From Ananas comosus (taxonomy: Eukaryota; Streptophyta; Magnoliopsida; Poales; Bromeliaceae): a stretch of 64,000 nucleotides of DNA. Numbering within the stretch: the first letter of the stretch is position 1; each line of letters begins with the position of its first letter. The notes below the pieces were generated by a model, which was not told where the DNA came from, did not search any database, and was given only the letters and a program-made list of their open reading frames with translations. The stretch spans positions 10,214,094-10,278,093 of the forward strand of contig NC_033631.1 in NCBI RefSeq assembly GCF_001540865.1. The letters run 5' to 3'. The translations under genes and the position numbers were made by a program. Below are positions 11,960 through 22,717 of this stretch, one piece after another.

Positions 11960-12309
11960 ATTTGAATTCAATTTCGAACGAGACGGGTTTATCGAAATGA
12001 ATATGGTTTCGGATACGGCTAAAAAAAAAAAACTCGACAGATTTGGATTTAGTATAAATTTTTGTCCCTGCAGATTTAATATTATATTTATACTTATATT
12101 TTAAATTTTGAGATTTTAATATAATATGTTTTGAAATATGATAAAAAGAAATGATTATTTCGATTCAGATTTCAAATTTTTAATCGAATTTAAATTTTGA
12201 TATGAATTCTTAAAATTCATCCAATTCAAATTCGAAATTGAATTATGGGTTCGAATTTTGGATTCAGGTTTTACAAAATTCATTCATCCGGAGTCCGTGG
12301 ACATCCCTA
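11960..12309. mobile_element. Degraded hAT-like element ending in gacatcccta
   Basis: Its right end (cgtggacatccctag) matches the terminus of the family members at 12707, 28220 and 38455. The interior has the same poly-pyrimidine/AT composition. The left end is not clear. It interrupts the relic shared with 18650-18870. Confidence 0.5.
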
Positions 12310-12706
12310 GACTTAACCAACACGTTATACCTCAATAACTGTGAATTAAAAAGACAAAAGTACCCACGATCCACCTTGTAATCAACGTTGTGAAAGTCTC
12401 CCGAGTCCCGAGTGATAAACTGATTGGGCAAGGTGAATTTAAATAAGAATACTGCTACAATTGCCTCTGCCTACGCTTTAAAATCCAATTGATGAGCCAG
12501 TATAGTGATATAGTCCAAAATAGTAGCTATTCATCGACTCAGCTTATCAAATTTCTAAAAGGCAACATCCGAGTTTAGTGGTGGATATCTCGTTGGTGTC
12601 GGTCAAACCGAGAATAATACAAAATACTTTATTTTGTGGGTCCCATTTGACAAAAATCTTTTAGTTGAGCTTTCTTTTATCATTTATCTGGTTTTGGGGT
12701 CTAAGA

Positions 12707-13196
12707 TAGAGATGTCATCGGTTCGGATTCGGAACCGATTTCTAAAAATTCGAACCCGACTCCAAATCCGAGATCCGAATCCGAACTTGAACCCAATGAA
12801 TTTTAAAAATTTATATTCAAATCCGAACCCGACTAAAAATCTGAAACCCGAACCCGAACCCAAAAATTTGAATCCGAAATAATTATTTTTTTTCAATGTT
12901 TCAAAATATATTATATTAAATCTAAATTTTTAAAATACAAATTCAAATATAACATTAAATTTATATATATATATATATATATTATATATAATGCAAAATA
13001 AATTTGGGTTCGGGTCGGGTTCGGGTTCGGGTTCGGATTGGGTACAGTCAAAATCCATATCCGAATCTATATCCATCGGGCTTCTATTTTTTATATTTAT
13101 ATTCGAATCCTTATCCATTTAGTATCGAATATATCTATTTTATTCGAGTTCGAATTCGGATAAAATTTCGGATATTCATAACCATTGATATCCCTA
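12707..13196. mobile_element. hAT-like MITE, 'CCGAAC-rich' family, copy 1
   Basis: The ends TAGAGATGTC and GATATCCCTA are near inverted copies. The arms are packed with ccgaacccga / tcgggttcgg words so the element folds on itself, with a TA-array centre at 12961-12985. The flanks gtctaaga and gtccaagt match at 6 of 8 bases, a decayed 8-bp target duplication. Open frames inside are artefacts of the repeats. Confidence 0.7.
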
Positions 13197-13440
13197 GTCC
13201 AAGTTGACCCCACTTGGGTCCAACAAAATTTTCATATTAGACAAGAATGGTATAGCGTGGTAATGACCCGCTTGTTTTTTTTTTTTTCCTTAGCAGTAGC
13301 AAAAGGTTAAAAGTGATTCTAATAAATAAATTCTAAGGAGAAAGAATATTAATGGTTAATTCATATTTTTTATACAATACTAATGAGTACTCTTTTTTTT
13401 TGTATATTTTTTTTTCTCCTTATATATTAAATTTATGAAA

Positions 13441-13579
13441 GACCGCTCTACCACAAATAGTAAATGGCTTAGTGATTGATACCCGAATTTTTAAGTTCAA
13501 ATTTTAATTGATTCATATTATAGTTAAATTTATTTTTAAATAAAATAAAATATTTATTTTTAAATAAAATAAACGAAGA
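13441..13579 (+). repeat. Diverged SINE, copy F
   Basis: Follows the SINE consensus loosely: accgctctaccacaaatagt, gtgattgatacccg, gttcaaatttt in the box B position, then attcatattatagtta and ttatttttaaataaaataaa. An internal block of about 25 bases is duplicated. Confidence 0.55.
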
Positions 13580-13831
13580 GGTTTCTAAATCCGTCACATA
13601 CTATGCACCCATAATTTTATACATACTATGCAGCCACAATGTTACTCTTTCAAAATGTCAATTTAGGCCAAGTCGTGATTGGCTACTGAAATAGTCAGAA
13701 TGTGCCCATCCATAATAATATTTTGTTGACTTTTTCAAAGCTCCTATAATGAATTAATAACACCAACAAACAACCAATTCCATTAAACAGCCATAGTTTG
13801 ACCTGTAGTATTACTATCCAATTAAGGACCC

Positions 13832-13839
13832 TATATATA
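13832..13839 (+). promoter_or_regulatory. TATA box of paralogue 2
   Basis: tatatata, 78 bases before the ATG at 13918. Transcription would start near 13863-13870, giving a leader of about 50 bases. Confidence 0.65.
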
Positions 13840-13917
13840 CTCCCAAACCCAAGCCCTTTTTAGCTCATCAACACAAATACTCTTCTGATCACTGAAACAT
13901 TCTCCGAGCAGTAAAAA

Positions 13918-14361
13918 ATGGCCACCAACGAAATTACTTCTCAGGTGTTCCCAAGCATCAATTCGTACTGGAGGCACCGAAACTACCAACGTTTGCGCGC
14001 GCCGTCGAAGCAGCTGAGAGTAGTCCGGCTCGGCGGGACGAGCCAACGCCGCCCGTGGAAGGCGAGGACGGTTCGGTTCCGAGCCGTTGTTAAGCTCCCG
14101 TCGGTGTTGTGGTCGCCGATCGGTCACGTCCTGACACGGATAAGGGATGCTTACATGGATGCCATGCTGGCGCTGGCCGACGGGGCGAGGCGGCCTTCAA
14201 AGCTGGCCCTGACCGGCGGCGGCGGTGGGCTATGGGCGAGACGCATTCCGAAGGCTCGGCAAGTTGCCGCAAGGAAGGGCGATTTCGAGCAGAGAATGAT
14301 GGTCCATATATACAACTCGCTGGTCGCCGCGCCGGAATTGCCTGGGGTTTACAAGACTTAG
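13918..14361 (+). CDS. Small basic plant protein of unknown function, paralogue 2
   Basis: An intronless frame of 147 codons, GC-rich in AT-rich surroundings. It shares with the gene at 8179 an N-terminal SYWRHRNYQRL block, an Arg-rich middle, HVLTRIRDAYMDAMLALA, and FEQRMMVHIYNSLVAAPE near the C-terminus. A Gly-run (about residues 99-104) sits where paralogue 1 has GKGGG. The protein is basic, with no signal peptide or membrane segment. The start is the first ATG downstream of a clear TATA box. Function is unknown. The two genes are 5.3 kb apart in the same orientation, so a local tandem duplication is the simplest origin. Frames on the opposite strand are shadows. Confidence 0.87.
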   Translation: MATNEITSQVFPSINSYWRHRNYQRLRAPSKQLRVVRLGGTSQRRPWKARTVRFRAVVKLPSVLWSPIGHVLTRIRDAYMDAMLALADGARRPSKLALTGGGGGLWARRIPKARQVAARKGDFEQRMMVHIYNSLVAAPELPGVYKT

Positions 14362-14379
14362 ACCGAGTTCGATATTGTG

Positions 14380-14445
14380 GTTTCAAAAGCACCCGATTTA
14401 TACTTTTCGACGTTTCAATATATAGAGTCGGGTGCTTTTTGAAAC
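14380..14445 (+). other. Long stem-loop in the 3'UTR of paralogue 2
   Basis: The sequence at 14380-14396 (gtttcaaaagcacccga) pairs with 14428-14445 (tcgggtgctttttgaaac) over 17 bp with one bulged base and a 31-nt loop. It begins 18 bases after the stop codon, so it should be transcribed. It could be an RNA stability or processing element, or a remnant of a small foldback transposon. Confidence 0.7.
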
Positions 14446-14599
14446 ATGATACCAAGCAAGGCCTTCTCAGCGTACAAGATTACTGCAATGATTTAAATCA
14501 CATGAGATTCTACTGTGTTATCTTGTTTCGTTTTTTTCTAATACTTTTCCCCTTTTTCTTCAAGTGTGTACCGCCAGTGTATAGTCGATTGTATAAGGA

Positions 14600-16646
14600 A
14601 ATGTAATTAATATAATTTCTGCAATCTTTTAGATTAATCTTAACACCTAAAATTGATTTTTTTGGTACAAAAGAGTAATCTTTTGGGCTATTAACTTACA
14701 TCAAAACAATTAGAAATTAAACAAACGGACGATCTAAAGATCAAGGGATCAAGAGGGTGAAAGGGAGAAAACTAGATGCAATTTAGTTATGCAAAAAATT
14801 GCTTGTCCAAAATATGTGAAACTTTAATACGTGGACTTGGACATGCATTGAAACTGTTTTAGTTGCTGCAACTCGAATGATACCTCTCGTAAGATTTATC
14901 TAGATTCTAAATGACCCAAAATTTCCTCCTTTTTCCGCCGATTGTCGAATTCGATCACTCGATCTCTGCTTTAACAAGAGCTTCTTCGTCTGTGTAATTT
15001 AATTTTGCATGGCCTTCTCGATCTTTTGAAAGAAACTCGCGATAAATTGTAATTCAGGAAACATGCAATTTGTTAAAGGCCTAAATAGAAAGCAAAAGAA
15101 TAGAAAGAAATGAAGTATTTTCTTCACCTCCTTGTTCTAATTAGTCCTGGACATTACGAAAACCCTGATGATCAAACCCCCACCAAATCCCCTAATCAAT
15201 AATAATAATAAAAAAGGAAAGAAACAAAAAAAAACCAATAGTAAGTTACTTTTCTTTAAAACACATATAAAATTAACTTAAATCCGAAAACAAATCCAAT
15301 AGGAATTTCAATCAAGTAATTAGCTCCAAACATTCACATATCTACTATTGCTTGCCGACCACTACTAATTGCGACCCCAGTAACATTTTTATGATTAATT
15401 TACTTACTCGTTTTCGCACATAATTTCTAATTAAGATTATATTATTGTGCGTTTTTACTGAATGAAGTGGGTAGCGCGCTACCCTTCTCTCAAAAAGATT
15501 ATATTATTGTGAAAAGTTGTTACAAACATGAGAGGATTGGTTGAACTCCATTTAATCTGAACTTGTGACATGGCACTAAAATTCGAGCTATGCTGAGCCT
15601 GGCCCGTATTTTCCTGATTCGACTGTGCGATGCTAGACTAGACTTTTGACTCACCATTTATTTTGTTATTCAATTTTAGCTTAATTATATTACTAGTATA
15701 GTAATCCGCACGATGCAGCGAATAAATAATTAAAAAAAAAAAATATTGAAGAGAAGAAGAAAGGAGTTTGAAAAATAAGAATTTAAGTTGTTTTATTTTT
15801 TGGGCAGAAAAATATATAAATTGAACTAACCAATATGAATATTGAAAATTGATAACTGTCAAGAATCACGATTCAAAGAAAAAATCTACAAAAATCATAT
15901 GAAGATGGAGATAGTAATGTTACGATGATGGCGACGAAAATCTCATAGAAGTTTGCAGAATTTTGTACCTTTTTTGAGCATGGGGTGGTCAGAAGTTGCG
16001 AACCAAAATTGCGACATTAATTATGAAATTAAAACTAACATCTAAATTAATCAAAATAATGCACATAAATCAAATCCTTGATTGATACAATCACCATATC
16101 AAAATTAATACAAATAAATTAAATTCTAAATGAATACGCAATAAGAATTCGAGATTACAATAAAAAAAAGGAAAGTTAATTTAGGATTTTCGTTTTCCAA
16201 ACCAACCCCTCGATCCGTCCATTATCATTATCTAATTAGCTTCCTCTATTGAAAAAATCATTCGATTACCTTCTTTTTCCATAAATCCAAAAAGAACGAT
16301 ATAGATAAAAACACTAGAAGCACTCTCTTGATTCGAGGGAGAGGGGGTCGAGTCGAGTCGGATTGACACGGATTAGGATTTGGAGGACTCCCTTCCTCTC
16401 CCCAATCTCTAGATCTAAAATAGTAACTATTTATCTTCTCATCTTTTAATTTTGCATGTTAGAAATTGTTTGAGGGAGAAAAAAGAACTAATATTGAAGA
16501 GGAAAAATTCAGGAACGTATAAATTAAAAGGACATTGATTATATGTCATTGAATAAAGAGAAGAAGAGGGGAAAAACAATAAGTAAAGATTAATTTTAAA
16601 ACACAATTAGTAAGGATGAAGAAAAATTTGTCACATGGCAAAATTA
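14600..16646. other. Intergenic, no gene seen; SINE 3' fragment at 15466-15495
   Basis: Mostly AT-rich. The words gtgggtagcgcgctacccttctctc at 15468-15492 are the 3' end of the SINE family without its body. No coding frame survives inspection. Confidence 0.45.
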
Positions 16647-17113
16647 TTAGCCACCGTTTGGTTGGGGGTTAAGGGGTGGAATAACCCCTTAACCTTCAAT
16701 TTATACCCAAACACCACTCTTTTGGGGTGGGGTTTACTGCGTTAGTAAACCCCACCCCAAATTACTAACCCCACCCCAAACTTGGTTAGTGCGGTTTACT
16801 AACTCCACTACCCCTCCCAACTTTAACCCCGCACGTATCCCGAGCCCTCATCTTTTTCTTCTTTATCAATCATTAACCCCACTCCCCCTCCCAACTTTAA
16901 CCCCGCACGCATCCCGAGCTCTCACATTTTTCTTCTTTATCAATCATTATCTTTTTATCCCACCTACTCCAACCAAACATTTTTTTTCATTATTCTAGAC
17001 TAACTCCAACCTCCAACCAAACACAAAAAAAATTTAATACCATTTTAACCCTGAACTTAATTCTATCTCTGGAATAGCTACTTTTTCTTAACCCCGAATC
17101 AAACGGGGGCTAA
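16647..17113. mobile_element. MITE with 27-bp inverted ends and internal tandem duplication
   Basis: The left end (16647-16673, ttagccaccgtttgg...) and the inverted right end (17087-17113) agree at 24 of 27 bases. Inside are a perfect 18-bp hairpin with a 5-nt loop (16721-16738 / 16744-16761) and a tandem duplication of about 75 bp (16798-16871 and 16872-16947), both copies containing cccaactttaaccccgcacg. No convincing target duplication was found, so the superfamily is uncertain. Confidence 0.75.
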
Positions 17114-17240
17114 AAAATTTATATAGATTAATAAATTTACATTCTTATAAATTGAGAAGCAGAAAGACCTCTTCGCATCGCACGGGCGAGTGCATGGCCC
17201 ACCCGAAAAAAGTGGCCGAGCTCACCTGCCCATCTTGCAT

Positions 17241-17274
17241 GCGGTCCACAGGTGACGCCCACCTTGTGGACCGC
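17241..17274. repeat. GC-rich hairpin
   Basis: gcggtccacaggtg (17241-17254) pairs with caccttgtggaccgc (17260-17274), allowing one bulge. It sits just before a (CT)n array and inside a GC-rich patch (17160-17285) of unknown origin. Confidence 0.65.
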
Positions 17275-17287
17275 TGGCTGTGAGGGA

Positions 17288-17288
17288 G

Positions 17289-17337
<49 letters not shown>
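17288..17337. repeat. (CT)n microsatellite
   Basis: About 25 CT units. Confidence 0.9.
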
Positions 17338-17338
<1 letters not shown>

Positions 17339-17339
17339 T

Positions 17340-18645
17340 TTGATTTATAATAATTAATATATATATATAATTATATCTTTTTTTATGTAAATATGTTGTT
17401 ATATAATATTTATTTATAAATATATAATAATTTATCTTGGGAATCAATAAAAATAGTACTTTTATTTCAATTAATTTTTTTATTTTGCAGACTTAGGGAC
17501 CAAAAATAGTACTTGGTTTTCTTTTGCATATCAATTTTGGTTCCTAAAAATTATAAATTTTTCACTTTAGTCCCCAAATATAAAAATTTAACTTTAAATT
17601 TTAAATTCAGAATTAACTTAACAATTATAAAAAAAGATTTTTAATTAGTAATTAGAATTTTGAATTATAATTTGAATTCAAAATTTAAATTGAATTTTAA
17701 ATTGAATCTAAATTTTGATTTCAAACTTTAAATTTTGTAAATTTTGATTTCAAACTTTAATTTTTTTATTTTGATTTTGATATTTGAATTTGCATTCAAA
17801 ATTAAAATTTTAATTTAAGGTGATATTAATAGTTATAATAATTTATTATTGTATTATCTTTCCATCGTATCGAACTTATTGATTGGGAATCCTTACAGGT
17901 TCGAACTGCTCTCTGCATCACACGGAAGGTCTGCGATAAATAATATTTAAAAATACTAATGCATAATAAAAAAAAAAAAGTGATGCTAATAGTTATAATA
18001 ATTTACTGTTGTATTATCCCGGCCGAATCGTACAGACCCCTTAGCTAGTACTATATTATATTTCATAAATTTTTTGTACTCGCTATCTGACAATTTTTTT
18101 TTTCAAAGACACCATTCATATAATTTCTACACTACAAATAATAAATTCATTATTTTATATAAAAATAGTAAAAAAATACTGACAGCATATATATTTAAAT
18201 TTTTTTGACATAAAAATTACAAAGTACATAAAAATAATTTAAAAATAATTTAATATAACTTGATAGAGCTTTTACTGAGTCTATCATTGAATTTTTTTTA
18301 ATTTTTTACTATTTAACCAGTGCTTCTTAATAAAATTATTATATTTTGTCCAAAATAATAAATTTGTTAACAATAATATAGAATTTGATGAAAAAATTAG
18401 CTCAGTAATATCTATGGTAAAAAAAAATAAGGTAAAAAGCGAAAATAAATCTAAAATACAGTGTATTATTTGACAAAAGTTAATAACGCAATAGTGTTTC
18501 CGAAAAAAATTAGTATAATATAGTAAACAAAAATGATACTAAAATGCAGTATAGTAGAGTATAATTAAGCATTTAATTTTTAATTTTATATTTCTACTCC
18601 TTTAATATAATATTTTTTTTTATATAAAATTATGTAAACAAGAGC
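17340..18645. other. AT-rich intergenic DNA with a short direct repeat
   Basis: The words gatattaatagttataataatttattattgtattatc (17821-17858) and gatgctaatagttataataatttactgttgtattatc (17982-18018) are close direct copies. No gene is seen. Confidence 0.45.
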
Positions 18646-18649
18646 TAAT

Positions 18650-18770
18650 AAAAGCTGTGCCCTTCTTCCGGACCAGGCTGGTGGGCACAGCAGACCGGGC
18701 CGTGCCTGCCCTGCCAGGTTTTCTCTGTTTTGGATCTTTTGGTAAGCAAGCAGACAAATTATTATAGCAA
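18650..18770. repeat. Downstream relic shared with 11800-11945, copy 2
   Basis: Contains ccaggctggtgggcac, cgggccgtgcctgcc and ggatcttttggtaagcaag, parallel to copy 1. The homology resumes at 18824 (gacttaaacaacacg, compared with gacttaaccaacacg at 12311), exactly where copy 1 carries an inserted hAT-like element. Copy 2 is therefore the unoccupied version. Confidence 0.6.
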
Positions 18771-19899
18771 ACTATTAATTACTCCATTTCTCAGATGCAA
18801 TCTCATTTAATCCGAAGCTGCGGACTTAAACAACACGCCCGAGCTTGGATATATTACAAATTAAGACAGCAAAAATGAAGCAGAGATTTAAGAGAGAGAG
18901 AGAGGATAAAATAAGGTACATGCTACTTGGCGCACAATATCCCAAATATATTATTAATATATTGACATACAGATATAAAAGAATAGTGTTTGCGATTTAA
19001 TAATTAATATTTAGAGTGTAATAATGATATTGTCATGTTATTAATAGTACTGTAAGTGCCTTTTAGATACATGTAGTAGAACTCTAAAAAAAAAAAAAAT
19101 CTACAAATACTATTCATGTGATTTTCACACTTTTTCACTTTAGTATAATGTGGTTTAAAGTGTATTAATTTAGTGTCTCGTGGTTTTATTTTTGTTTTTT
19201 TATTATTGATTTTATTAATTTTTTTCATTAAATCAGTGACAAAGTTAAAATTAAAAATGTACTAAATGAATATTCGATAAACCGTATCTAAATTCTTTTT
19301 TATATAATTTAACAAAATATTAACGAAAAACTGCTGAAAAGATAAAAATGAATCCCGCTTACATCCCACTCATCTTAACATGATGCCTTTCATTAGTCAC
19401 ATCAATATTCACTTAGGATGAAAAAGAATTATAGAAAAGATCTAAAATATTGAGTCGTAGCGTCTTCAACTAATCAAATTGCTTCAACTAATCAAATTGC
19501 TTTTCTAGGATTCATTAATTCCATGTGACTATAAAAAAAAAAAATTTATTATATTTTTTTTGAAAAAAAAAAGTGTTTGGCTGTATATTTTTTAAAAATG
19601 TATGCCTAGTATTACTCAGACAATTAATATTAATATAATAATATTAAAATTATTTTGGCTTTACATGTGTACTAATAATGAGCCACGAGGCGAGAGATTC
19701 TCATTGAATCCCGGATCTTTTGAGCAAGTGGATGCCATCGCGGTATCAGTCAACGCCCGCAAAATCAAAATCGAACACCTACTGCGAGCATTTGCGTGCG
19801 CCCCTCTTCAAATAGGAAGCTGATTAATTGCGCCCCCCATTCTTTCACACACGGGGCCCTCGCCTTCTTCGTCGCACTCGCACCAATCTCGTTGCGACG

Positions 19900-21196
19900 A
19901 TGACCTGGCGAAAGCACGAATCCAATGGCATCTCCCGATCCATCACCACCGTCGAAGCCCCTCTCGACTCCGGCGGCGCCCGCCTCCACGAGCTCGGCTA
20001 CAAACAGGAGCTCAAGCGCGACCTCTCGTAACCACCACCACACATAGTAGCTTTTTTAAAAAAAAATTTAATTTTTTTTCTTTTTGTTTTTGGGATTCAT
20101 TATTGGAATTGGGAGGATGTTGTGGCTGCAGGGTGTTGTCGAATTTTGCCTTCTCGTTCTCGATCATCTCCGTGCTGACGGGGATAACGACGCTGTACAA
20201 CACGGGGCTGAGCTTCGGGGGGCCGGCGACGATGACGTTCGGGTGGTTCGTGGCCGGCTTCTTCACGATGGCGGTCGGCCTGGCCATGGCGGAGATCTGC
20301 TCGTCCTTCCCCACGTCCGGCGGCCTCTACTACTGGAGCGCCAGGCTCTCCGGCCACCGCTGGGCGCCCTTCGCTTCCTGGATAACCGGATGGTATTCCT
20401 ACAATCTATTATTATTGTTAATTTAATTCATAAAATTTGATTATTCTTTCTTTTCTTTTTTCTTTTTTTTTTCCTACCTAAAAATTAAGAATTTTAGTGA
20501 AAAAAAAAAGGTGATAATGGTGTTGACACTATGTACTTTCTAAGTTGGGAAGGCCCTTAGATCAGGGTGGGGTCGGCGATCCAAGTGTTCTCAGCATTTT
20601 GAGAACATTTGGAGCATCAATTAGGTGCTAGGAATTCAATCTGGGTGGGGTCATTGACAAGGAGTTGTTCCTTGTCGCTGATCAATTTGTGGGTGGAACT
20701 GAAGTTCAAGGATGAAATTTGGGTGATTAAACCGCCCTCATTTGATCTTAATCATGTTTGCCATTCAATTTTGCAGCCAATAAGAAATTAGTACGGTTAT
20801 CTTCAAGTCGAATTGAATAGCCTATTAATGATACTATATGTAGTTATTCTTGAAGATAATATATTTAGTATAGCTGGCAAAATAAAGAGTCACAGTACCT
20901 ATTGTTCACAGTATTGATTAAATTATTTAATGCTATTATTTAATACTATCAATAGCACCAAGCTATTTGTGCTATTAGTTTTTTAGCCCTTGTATTGAGA
21001 AATGTGTGGTTAGGATGATGTCGGCCCTCTAGGGTTGAGTGAGTGGTTGGTTGAATAGTATAATCTAACGGGTAAAAATAACCAAATGGTTAAATTTAAC
21101 GGTGGAAAACTCGATAGCACTAAATTCTTGGTGCTATCGATAGTATCCCAGCTGGACTCATATAGAACTAGGCTGGAATATATATATACATACATA

Positions 21197-21250
<54 letters not shown>

Positions 21251-22663
21251 TACACCATGATTGGTTGGTTGACTCAAGGATTACTATCCTAAATAATAAA
21301 TAGATAAGCTAGGATAGAAAGCATATGTTTGTAGGTTTTTATTATTGGCTAAAGCATGTCCAACTTTCTGCTCCGTGAGACCCAGAAGATCAACTAACAA
21401 GTTGAGTTGGGTTGAGCCCAATAAATTGAGTGAGCCTGGACCTAACGGCAATAGACTCAACAACAAACCTAACATCCAGATGGATTGAGTTAGGACGAAA
21501 CACATGAAACGCTGTGCCTAGTACGATGAGTGTGCCCTTTCTATCGGCACGTTGTTTTGAAATAGTTGGTTAACGCTTACGATCCACAATATTCCATTTA
21601 GGAAATTCAACACACCCACCCTGCATGTGATGTATGAAGCGAAGGCAAATGTTGTCAATCCGTGCTAAATATATCTTTCCCTTAACCTTCTATTTCTTCT
21701 TGTTGATATATGGTGCAATCATTTTTGCATGCTATTAAGTAAAATAGTTAAAAGTTAGCGTAAAATGGCCATGTTTAAAGTTCAGTTATAAGCTCACTGC
21801 TTGGAAAATGATTGTTGAAGATTCTGAGACAGGAGATTAATGATGGTAAAAATATACATGAGTGTGAAATGCTTGGAAACAAAGATTTGCATGTAGGTTA
21901 AGCTGCGCCGTTCGTTGTTACAAAGGCCAGCGGCAAGTGATGCTTTAAATTGAAATTAAAGCTCTACAGCATGCTATTCATTATCTTCAGCAAACTGCTG
22001 TCATTTTTTCCATTAAATTATGATGTGATTTGACAACAATTTTCTTTCTTGGTTCTGCGAGATTAGTATTTAAACCAAACATAGTATTATTTTTCGAGTC
22101 ATGTTTAACAAAGTCTTACCCTCATGAACTCTTAAATACTAAATATACGAATTATTAGTTGGCGATTGATTTGCAGAAACTTGGATTTTGTTTCCCAATG
22201 CATAAGAGCGAGCTTCCCAATAGCTAGAAAGTTCGTAACTGCTGGTTAATAATTCTTAAGATGTAATTTCTGATCTACAAAGTAAAAAATTTCTTCTCCG
22301 TTGCAGGTTTAACATTGCTGGTCAGGTAATTGACAAGTCACAATTTTGAAGCTAAAGGACTTCTTTGCCTGAAGTATGACTCTCTGGAGTTGAAATATCC
22401 TTTGTTATATATATAAGCTGTTAAAGCAGTTCTATTTTGCAGTGGGCTGTCACGACCAGTGTAGATTACTCATTAGCACAACTAATTCAAGTGATTATTC
22501 TATTAAGCACCGGCGGAAACAACGGTGGAGGATACCTAGCTTCTAAATATGTAGTTATTGGATTCCATGGAGGGATTTTGCTTATTCATGCCATCATTAA
22601 TAGTCTTTCCATTACTTGGTTGTCCTTTTTCGGACAGCTCGCTGCTGCATGGAATGTCTTAGG

Positions 22664-22717
<54 letters not shown>

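Noticed and set aside
13004..13207. Short frames with Pro-Asn or Gly-Phe repeats (also at 12634-12896 and 28143-28652)
   Set aside because: Created by ccgaaccc repeats of the hAT-like MITE family.
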